DNA from: an uncultured Selenomonadales bacterium
GTDB lineage: Bacteria > Bacillota > Negativicutes > Selenomonadales > Selenomonadaceae
Length of the DNA stretch: 7,068 nucleotides
Assembly: GCA_946403735.1 (NCBI GenBank)
Contig: CAMJAZ010000081.1
Location: 1 to 7,068 of the forward strand
Direction: 5' to 3'
In this document: in pieces, positions 1 through 6,700 of the stretch
Layout of the letters: each line of letters opens with the position of its first letter
How positions within the stretch are numbered: position 1 is the stretch's first letter
Made by a program: the position numbers and the translations under genes
The notes under the pieces: generated by a model
What the model was told of the DNA's origin: nothing
Seen by the model: only the letters and a program-made list of their open reading frames with translations
Database searches by the model: none

Positions 1-17
1 AAACTTTTCAAGAATCC

Positions 18-38
18 CCCGCCTCTATAGGCGGCGGG
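18..38 (+). promoter_or_regulatory. GC-rich leader hairpin overlapping a ribosome binding site
   Basis: An inverted repeat lies just upstream of the ATG at 49. CCCGCC (18-23) can pair with GGCGGG (33-38), or CCGCC (19-23) can pair with GGCGG (30-34) around a 6-base loop. Either form is strong for such AT-rich DNA. The GGGAG ribosome binding site (36-40) overlaps or abuts the 3' arm, so the folded RNA could hide it. No T-run follows, so it does not look like a terminator. A regulatory role is inference, and the gene behind it is now broken. Confidence 0.4.
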
Positions 39-40
39 AG
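36..40 (+). promoter_or_regulatory. Ribosome binding site for the RTX-like pseudogene
   Basis: GGGAG sits 8 bases before the ATG at 49. This supports 49 as the original start instead of the internal starts in other frames, none of which has such a site. The peptide read from 49 (MQLKIFDMQRFAA) also looks like a designed N-terminus, whereas the same bases in the next frame do not. Confidence 0.55.
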
Positions 41-190
41 TGTTCAATATGCAGTTGAAAATTTTTGACATGCAGAGGTTTGCAGCAATACACAACACAA
101 CAAGTTATACGGTTATTTCGGGAACTCAACCGAATTTCAAATGCAACGATAATAGACGCTGAAGGTGATGACAATATTGAAAATAAAGGC

Positions 191-570
191 TCAAATGTCA
201 CGATAAACGGCGGTGTTGGCAACGATGTTATTGTTAATAATGACGTTAACGTCTCTGAAGTTACTATAAATGGTAACGCTGGTAATGATCACATTTCAAA
301 ACAGAGGTGAAAATGTTACAATTACTGGCGGCACAGGTAATGATAAAATTGCAAACGAAACTCACAATGTCATAATTAATAGCGGCGCAGATAATGATAC
401 TATTTCAAACAGAGACGCAAATGTCATAATATATGGCGGCGCTGGTAATGACATTATTTCCAGTAGGGATAATGGTGACAATTGGAGGTACAGGAGAAGA
501 TGCCTTTTATTCTTACAGCTCCCCTGAAGTTATTGTGTATAACGTAGGCGACGGCAATGATACAATTTAT
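191..570 (+). repeat. Degenerate RTX-type repeat array, mostly 54-bp (18-residue) units
   Basis: Allowing for the frameshifts, units built as N-V-[TI]-I-x-G-G-x-G-N-D-x-I recur. The NVTI-like cores begin at 194, 257, 312, 366, 420 and 471, so most steps are 51-55 bases, with one of 63. The nonapeptide-like cores are GGVGNDVIV, GNAGNDHIS, GGTGNDKIA, SGADNDTIS, GGAGNDIIS, GGTGEDAFY and VGDGNDTIY. The Gly and Asp pattern matches the calcium-binding RTX consensus, but each unit carries only one nonapeptide instead of the tight tandem of classical RTX toxins. DNA similarity between units is high enough to place the inserted bases. Confidence 0.75.
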
Positions 571-759
571 AACTTTGGTACAAATGATACGCTGATGATT
601 GGCGGCGCAGATTACACTACAACTAAAAATGGCGCGGGAGTAACTATTATTCAAGTCGGAGAAGGTTCAATAACGCTTACAGGATTGGGCGATAATACCC
701 CAATAATTCAATCTAATCCCGAAAAAATTGTAATCACAATGAATTCACATTATGAAGGC

Positions 760-1044
760 AATAATAATTCAAATACTTCCGAAATAGAAGATCCAGATGA
801 AGATTTTTCTTCAATCATCTCCACCAATAACAATTCAAGCGGTTTAAATAACACGCCTTCTAACAGTAACAATACAAGTGACAACAATTCGAGTGGTTCA
901 AGTGGCACACCTTCTAACGGTAATAATAACAATACAGGCAACAATATTATTAATGGTGACGTTATTATCAATAATTATTACTACAACAACACTACTTCAA
1001 CATACAACAACACGTACGTTTCCAACACCTATATTACTAACGAT
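760..1044 (+). repeat. Low-complexity Asn/Ser/Thr-rich linker inside the pseudogene
   Basis: In the pseudogene's third coding segment the protein becomes almost entirely Asn, Ser, Thr and Gly, with runs such as NNNSNTSEIEDPDEDF, SSGSSGTPSNGNNNN and a Tyr/Asn-rich stretch (NNYYYNNTTSTYNN). A short near-repeat, N-T-P-S-N then G-T-P-S-N, shows internal duplication. Such segments usually act as flexible spacers between domains of surface proteins. The other open frames over this interval are by-products of the repeated AAT/AAC codons and are not genes. Confidence 0.65.
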
Positions 1045-1891
1045 GTTTTTGTTTATGAATCTGGTAATGAAACTCTTACCAATTTTAATTCTAATGATAC
1101 TTTAAATTTTGCAGCAACAGACACTGATTAGGCAATCGCTGGAAACGATTTAATAATAAATTCTGCCGAAGGTGCAGTAAGAATAACCGATGCCCAAAAT
1201 AAATTGGTAGAAATTGCTGACGCAAACGATAATGTTAGTACACATATTTACTGGGTCAGCAACTATGAAGGCGCGATTGACGGCAGACCTTACAGCGGCT
1301 TTGAAGTTTTAATCGGTTCGGATAATTTTAATAATCAAATATTTGCGTCTAAAAGCGGCTCATCTTTATGGGGTGGAATAGGCAATTCAGATGACGACTT
1401 GTACGGCAACTTAGGTGTCGATGAATACATTTATTCTTATGGCAATGGACACGACAATATTTTTCAATCAGGCAGTGAAGATGCGGTTAATCTTAACGGC
1501 GTCATTCTTGAACAAATTACAAATGCTGAAATAACTGACAATGGCGTTAATTTAAAATTCAAGGATGGCGGCTCGCTAAATGTCAATGGACAAGTCGGAA
1601 CTTTCATTTTGAGCGGTCAACGTTATGGCGCTGATTATCAAACTAAAACTTGGTTTGCTAAATAAATTTAACTTTCAATATCATTAAGTCTTATTTTAAC
1701 GAAAAAGTTCAGGATATAACGCCATAACGAATTGCTGACGAAATATTCTTTCAGCGCGGCTATGTACATTCCTTTGCAATTGTTGTATCATACCTAAATG
1801 AGAATCAGCAAAGTTTATAGTTTATCGCGTAATTTAAACCTAATGAACATTTTTTTGATACTTTTTGAGAAAACATTTCAGATAAACTTTT

Positions 1892-1919
1892 TTGAAGTTT
1901 TGATATAGTTAAGTTAAAT
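1892..1919 (+). promoter_or_regulatory. Possible sigma-70-type promoter for the tannase gene
   Basis: TTGAAG (1892-1897) and TTAAAT (1914-1919) are 16 bases apart in a very AT-rich stretch, about 40 bases before the start codon. Other pairs, such as TATAGT at 1904 as a -10 box, are also possible, so the assignment is weak. I see no clear operator. Confidence 0.25.
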
Positions 1920-1945
1920 ATTAAAAATTTTATATTAAGATTTAA

Positions 1946-1953
1946 AGGGAGGG
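1946..1953 (+). promoter_or_regulatory. Strong ribosome binding site for the tannase gene
   Basis: AGGGAGGG ends 8 bases before the ATG at 1962, with a T-rich spacer. It is the best ribosome binding site in the window and fixes the tannase start, together with the signal peptide that begins exactly there. Confidence 0.8.
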
Positions 1954-1961
1954 ATTTTTTT

Positions 1962-3554
1962 ATGAAGAAGAAATTTTTAGCGCGAATGTTGACGGCAATG
2001 TTGGGCATTGGACTTGTGACGGCTGGCGTACCGAATATTGACGGCTTTTCTATGTCGACGGCAAGCGCGGAAGTTCTCACGGCGAACAATTACAGCTTAG
2101 AATTTGACGCAAGCAAGGGCGTTGAAAAAACTATGGCGATTGACGGAATTGCAGTTAAATTCGTAGCGTATGAAAATATTGTTTACGTTAAAAATCCCGC
2201 TAACGTTGAGTCTGAAACGCTTAACATTTACATTCCAGCTGAATATCTTCACGGCGGCACAGTGAACGGCTACATTGCAAGTACCGCGCCTATTTTTATG
2301 CCCAACGGTGTCGGCGGTTATATGCCTGGACCAATTTTGCCGCCCGTCGAAAAAGATCAATTCACTGGCAAGCCTAACGCTACGTTAATGGCTCTGTCAC
2401 GCGGTCTTGTCGTAGTAACTCCAGCAATTCGCGGCAGAACGACTGTTACTAACGGCGTTTATGTCGGTAAAGCGCCTTCATTAATCGTCGACTACAAAGC
2501 GGCTGTTCGTTACCTTCGCTACAATAAAAATCGTTTACCAGCTGGCGACACTGAAAAAATTATTTCCAATGGAACGTCAGCAGGCGGCGCACTTTCAGCG
2601 GCTCTTGGTAGTATGGGCAACGCGGAGGAATTTAATTCGTACTTAAATCAAATCGGCGCGGCTGATGAACGCGATGATATTTTTGCGGCAAGCGTATATT
2701 GTCCGATAACTAATCTTGAAAATGCTGATAAAGCTTACGAATGGATTTTTAGTGGCGTTAATACTTACTATCCCGCAATGTGGCAGATTGAAGATTGGAA
2801 GGCACGCGGCGTTTACAAGGGCAAAGATGACGGCAAGCCCGCGAAGGTTGATTCAAGCAGTGCTAATAATCCACTTGCGTCAAGTGATCCTTTTGATATG
2901 ACGGCAGACGAAATTTCCATTTCAAAAATTTTACGTGACGCCTTCCCCGATTATGTCAACAGTTTAAATCTGCGCGACGCTAAAGGAAATCAGTTGACGT
3001 TGGATAGAAATGGCAACGGCTCTTTCAAAGATTATATCAAGTCAAAATACATTGAGTCTGCGCAGAGGGCATTTTTTGAAGGAAAAAATATTTCCAATGA
3101 TAGCTGGGTAAAGATTGAAAATGACAAAGTTGTCGACGTTGACTTGGACGCCTACCCTTTCGACGTGACGCGAATGAAAGCTGCCCCTGCCTTTGATAAA
3201 ATTGATTTAAGCTCCGCTGAAAATGATGAATTTGGAACTTCAGCAAATGCTCCGCGTCACTTTTCAGATTTAATACAACAAAAATTTGGCGGTCCAATGG
3301 CTGAATCTGAACAAATTAGATTGATGAACCCGCTGAATTTTATCGGACGTTCTGACGTAAACGTTGCTAAATATTTTAGGATACGTCACGGCGCGGCGGA
3401 TAGAGATACGGCGTTGGCAATTCCTGCAATTTTGGCGTTGAAGTTGCAAAATAACGGCGTTAATGTAAACTTTTTCAGTCCTTGGGGGCAAGGTCACGGC
3501 GGCGATTATGATTTGAATGAACTTTTCGATTGGATTGATTCAATCTGTAAATAA
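1962..3554 (+). CDS. Secreted subtype B tannase-like alpha/beta hydrolase
   Basis: This 530-residue protein is predicted to hydrolyse ester bonds of phenolic acids such as gallate in tannins, outside the cytoplasmic membrane. It starts with a signal peptide: KKK, a hydrophobic stretch at about 9-23, and a likely cleavage after ASA at residue 36. The nucleophile motif is GTSAGGALS, with Ser206. Near the C-terminus, IRHGAADRDT gives Asp480 and Asp482, and GQGHGGDYD gives His512. From memory, Lactobacillus plantarum tannase uses Ser163, Asp419 and His451; the Asp-to-His spacing of 32 is identical here. Its galloyl-contact residues Lys343, Glu357 and Asp421 appear to match Lys406, Glu420 and Asp482, with the same 14-residue Lys-Glu spacing. 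The cytoplasmic L. plantarum enzyme is about 469 residues, so the extra length is mostly the signal peptide and small insertions. The gene stands alone: no decarboxylase, transporter or regulator of gallate metabolism is in view. The family is fairly sure; the true substrate could be another phenolic ester, for example a feruloyl ester. Confidence 0.85.
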   Translation: MKKKFLARMLTAMLGIGLVTAGVPNIDGFSMSTASAEVLTANNYSLEFDASKGVEKTMAIDGIAVKFVAYENIVYVKNPANVESETLNIYIPAEYLHGGTVNGYIASTAPIFMPNGVGGYMPGPILPPVEKDQFTGKPNATLMALSRGLVVVTPAIRGRTTVTNGVYVGKAPSLIVDYKAAVRYLRYNKNRLPAGDTEKIISNGTSAGGALSAALGSMGNAEEFNSYLNQIGAADERDDIFAASVYCPITNLENADKAYEWIFSGVNTYYPAMWQIEDWKARGVYKGKDDGKPAKVDSSSANNPLASSDPFDMTADEISISKILRDAFPDYVNSLNLRDAKGNQLTLDRNGNGSFKDYIKSKYIESAQRAFFEGKNISNDSWVKIENDKVVDVDLDAYPFDVTRMKAAPAFDKIDLSSAENDEFGTSANAPRHFSDLIQQKFGGPMAESEQIRLMNPLNFIGRSDVNVAKYFRIRHGAADRDTALAIPAILALKLQNNGVNVNFFSPWGQGHGGDYDLNELFDWIDSICK

Positions 3555-3582
3555 TTAGAGTTTGTAAACATTGGAAAGAAAG

Positions 3583-3604
3583 GGGCGCGCAAGGACGCGC
3601 GCCC
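3583..3604. repeat. GC-only inverted repeat, 8-bp stem
   Basis: GGGCGCGC (3583-3590) and GCGCGCCC (3597-3604) form a perfect 8-bp stem around the 6-base loop AAGGAC. It lies 28 bases after the tannase stop codon and directly abuts the next hairpin. Its base composition is unlike the AT-rich surroundings. It could help termination or be part of a dispersed intergenic repeat. Confidence 0.6.
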
Positions 3605-3650
3605 GCCCGCGTAAATCGCGTGATGCGATTTCAGCGGGCTGTTTCTTTTT
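3605..3650 (+). terminator. Probable rho-independent terminator after the tannase gene
   Basis: GCCCGC (3605-3610) pairs with GCGGGC (3634-3639), and inside it AAATCGC (3613-3619) pairs with GCGATTT (3625-3631), giving a 13-bp stem with a small 2x2 bulge and a 5-base loop. The following bases, TGTTTCTTTTT, are T-rich. The position, about 50 bases after the stop codon, suits transcription termination and would separate the tannase from dnaE. Confidence 0.6.
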
Positions 3651-3651
3651 G

Positions 3652-3682
3652 CTACTTTTTCTTTGCGCCAAAGAAAAAGTAG
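3652..3682. repeat. Perfect 13-bp inverted repeat with a GCGCC loop
   Basis: CTACTTTTTCTTT (3652-3664) and AAAGAAAAAGTAG (3670-3682) are exact reverse complements around a 5-base loop. It directly follows the terminator tail, so the three stems stack within 100 bases. I recall very similar CTTTGCGCCAAAG palindromes as common intergenic elements in unrelated bacterial genomes, but this is memory and not a search. Confidence 0.65.
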
Positions 3683-3722
3683 TTCATTAAATTAAAAATT
3701 CATATCACTAAAACGTTAAAAA

Positions 3723-6700
3723 ATGAAAAATAACTCTACATTACGAATTACGAATTACGAATTACGCATTAACTTTGCTCATCTTCACGTACACACGGCG
3801 TACAGTTTGCTTGACGGCGCGTCGCGAATCGATAACTTGCTTGACGCGGCAAAAAAATTTGGTATGGACTCAATCGCCATTACCGATCACGGCGTCATGT
3901 ACGGTGCTATCGAATTTTACAAGGCGGCGATTCAGCGCGACATTAAACCAATTATCGGTTGTGAAGTTTACCTCGCGCCTAAATCGCATCTCGATAAAGA
4001 TACTACGGAAAGATTTCATTTAGTCTTGCTTGCTGAAAATAATGTCGGCTACAAAAATTTAATCAAGCTCGTTTCTATCGCGTCGATTGACGGCTTTTAT
4101 TACAGACCGCGTGTCGACCTTGAACTTTTGCGCGAATATCACGAAGGAATTATAGCGTTAAGTGCTTGTGTTCAAGGCGAAATTCCGCAAGCAATTCTCA
4201 ACAATAATATTTCCCGCGCAGTTGAACTTGTCGAAACGTACGTTGAAATTTTCGGCAAGGATAATTTTTTTTTAGAAATTCAAAATCACGGACTCGACGC
4301 TGAAAAAAAAGTTCGTGACGCCCTTATAAAAATTTCTCGCGATTTAAATATTAATCTTGTCGCAACAAATGATGTTCACTACGTCAACCGCGAAGATAGC
4401 GCCGCGCACGATGTACTTTTATGTTTGCAGACTGGAAAACTTTTGAAAGATGAATACCGCCTTAAATTTAATTCCGCCGATTATTATTTGAAGTCGCCAG
4501 CTGAAATGTATGAACTTTTCGCGGAAGTTCCTGAAGCTTGCGAAAATACCGTTAAGATTGCCCAGCGTTGCAACGTCGAATTTAATTTTGGTGAAATACA
4601 CTTGCCAGCTTTCGACGTGCCCAAAAATTTTTCAAACGCTGATGATTATCTGCGTGAACTTTGCCACCGTAAAATTTACGACCACTATAAAAATCCTGAC
4701 GATAAAATTTTTGCCCGTACGAATTACGAATTGGACGTTATAAAAAATATGGGCTACGCTGGATATTTCCTTATCGTACAGGATTTTATTAACTACGCGA
4801 AAAAAAATAATATCCCCGTCGGACCTGGTCGCGGCAGTGCGGCTGGAAGTGTCGTCGCTTATCTTTTGGGAATTACTGAAATTGATCCACTGAAATATAA
4901 TTTGCTCTTTGAACGTTTCCTCAATCCTGACCGCGTTTCAATGCCCGATATTGATATAGATTTTTGCTATCGTCGACGCGAAGAAGTTATAGACTACGTC
5001 AAGGAAAAGTACGGCGAAAGTCACGTTGCGCAGATTGTAACTTTTGGGACAATGGCGGCTAAGGCGGCTATTCGTGACGTTGCCCGCGTTATGGATATTC
5101 CCTACACGGAAAGTTCACGAATCGTCGATATGATTCCCAACGAATTGAAAATGACGCTGGATAAAGCGCTAGAATCTTCGCCAAAACTTAAAGCTGATTA
5201 TGAAAATAATTCACGTACGAAAGAAATTTTTGACTTAGCACGACAGCTTGAAGGTTTACCGCGTCACGCATCAGTTCACGCGGCTGGTATTGTCATTTCA
5301 AAAGATGAGTTGACCTCCTACCTGCCACTTAACAATTTGAAAGGAACAATCGTCACGCAGTTTGACAAAGACGGCATTGAACAGCTTGGCTTGCTGAAAA
5401 TGGATTTTCTTGGACTGCGTACGCTGACGATAATTGACGACGCCATTAAAAATATTAAATCTAACTCTGGCGTTGACGTTGACATTTCAAAAATTCCGCT
5501 TGATGACGAAAAAACGGCGTTGATGTTGTCACGCGGCGATACTGGCGCAGTTTTTCAAATGGAGTCGGCGGGAATGACGCGGCTTGTTATCGATTTAAAG
5601 CCAACGTGTTTTGAAGATTTAATTCCTACAATCGCGCTATTTCGACCTGGACCATTGGGTAGCGGTATGGTAAAAGATTTTATCGACGGCAAACACGGAC
5701 TGCGCCGTCCAACTTACTTGCACCCAAAACTTGAACCGATACTGCGCGAAACTTTCGGCGTCATTTTGTATCAAGAACAAGTTATGCAAATTGTTCAAGC
5801 ATTGGCAGGATTTTCACTTAGTCAAGCTGATTTACTGCGTAGAGCTATGGCGAAAAAAAAGGCGTCAATCATTTCCGCGCAGAAGGAAACTTTCTTAAAC
5901 GGTTGCACAAACAACGAAATTGAAATTGCGCTGGCTGAAAAAATTTTTAAACTGCTTGAAAATTTTGCTGACTACGGATTCAATAAATCGCATTCGGCGG
6001 CGTATGCACTTTTGGCGTGGCAGACTGCGTATTTGAAGGCGCATTATAAAACTGAATTTATGGCGGCGACTTTGTCAAGCGTTATGGACTCTGACAAAAT
6101 TTTCAGCTACATTGATCAGGCTAAACGTATGAACATTAAAATTTCTCCGCCAGATATAAATTCAAGCGGCGTACATTTCCGCGCAGAAGGCAATAAAATT
6201 TATTTCGCATTGTCGGCGATAAAAAATCTTGGCGAATCGGCTATTGAAGGCGTCGTCAAAATTCGTGATAGCGGTGAAAAATTTAAATCGCTAACAGATT
6301 TTTGCAACCGCGTCGGCGCTAAAACTTTTAATCGTACCGCGCTAGAAAATTTGATAAAGTGCGGTGCCTTTGACAGTGTCCAAAAAAATCGAAAAGGCTT
6401 GATTGAATCTTTACCACGCATTCTTAATGAAGCGCGCAATTCATCTCAACAAAATTTATTTGAAGCGGAATTTTCAGAAATGCTTTATAAAACTGAAACT
6501 GTTGACTTTTCCACGAGCGAAAAACTTAAATTTGAAAAGGAAATTTTGGGCTACTACGTTACAGGGCATCCGCTGGACGATTACAAAGAAAAAATTTCGT
6601 ACCTTCAAAGTATTGATAGCATTCGGCGTAAAATCGATAAAATTAAAAATTTCGTGAAGATTGGCGGCTTGGTGACGAATTATCGCTATGTACGTACAAA

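Larger units (their letters stand above)
49..1665 (+). pseudogene. RTX-like calcium-binding repeat protein, broken by three +1 frameshifts and one stop
   Basis: I read this as one ancestral gene of about 537 residues, now split over three frames. It starts at ATG 49 (MQLKIFDMQRFAA, then TVISGT). The frame shifts by +1 between about 127 and 137, again by +1 in the A-run at 298-301, and again by +1 at the GG of 474-475. Together these return to the original frame. An in-frame TAG at 1129-1131 then interrupts it, but the frame stays open from 1132 to the TAA at 1663-1665. In the repaired order there are degenerate RTX-type repeats (GGxGNDxI, residues about 48-175), a linker rich in Asn, Ser and Thr (about 237-330), and a C-terminal module (361-537) with NSDDDLYGNLGVDEYIYSYG and a WFAK end. 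No signal peptide is visible; RTX proteins usually leave by type I secretion, but no exporter gene is in the window. Known of the family: GGxGxDxUx repeats bind calcium. The gene's original role, adhesin or other surface protein, is inference. Sequencing error is possible but unlikely, because both neighbouring genes are clean. Confidence 0.8.
1666..1961. other. Gene-free interval between the RTX-like pseudogene and the tannase
   Basis: No RNA gene, insertion sequence or strong terminator is visible here. The only coding-like trace is 1728-1820, where 30 codons read RIADEIFFQRGYVHSFAIVV and continue to a TAG. It has no start codon or ribosome binding site, and a TAA lies directly before it in frame. 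It may be a remnant of a lost gene or chance; I do not recognise it. The last 100 bases are very AT-rich and hold the likely promoter and the ribosome binding site of the tannase gene. Confidence 0.6.

Noticed and set aside
127..475. Programmed ribosomal frameshifting in the repeat gene
   Set aside because: Three separate +1 sites with no common slippery motif or stimulatory structure, plus a later stop codon, fit decay better than programmed recoding.
878..1105. A Thr/Leu/Ile-rich 75-residue frame
   Set aside because: It is a shifted reading of the Asn/Ser/Thr linker codons, with no start signal and no protein-like pattern.
433..1131. A separate 232-residue gene starting at ATG 433
   Set aside because: Its first 14 codons are the wrong frame of the repeat unit that reads properly as YGGAGNDIISS in the other frame. 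No ribosome binding site precedes it; it is the middle of the broken gene.
1204..1665. A separate 153-residue gene starting at TTG 1204
   Set aside because: It has no ribosome binding site, its frame is open further upstream to the TAG at 1129, and its sequence continues the protein before that TAG. It is the 3' part of the pseudogene.
1805..2360. Minus-strand open frames upstream of and inside the tannase gene
   Set aside because: They lie antisense to a clear signal peptide and enzyme coding region and have no protein-like composition or start signals of their own.
3741..3768. A CRISPR array or iteron origin
   Set aside because: The units are 7 bases with no spacers, far too short for CRISPR, and no DnaA boxes or replication initiator gene are nearby.
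3775..4023. A short gene overlapping the 5' end of dnaE
   Set aside because: It is an out-of-frame shadow over the highly conserved PHP domain coding sequence and has no ribosome binding site.
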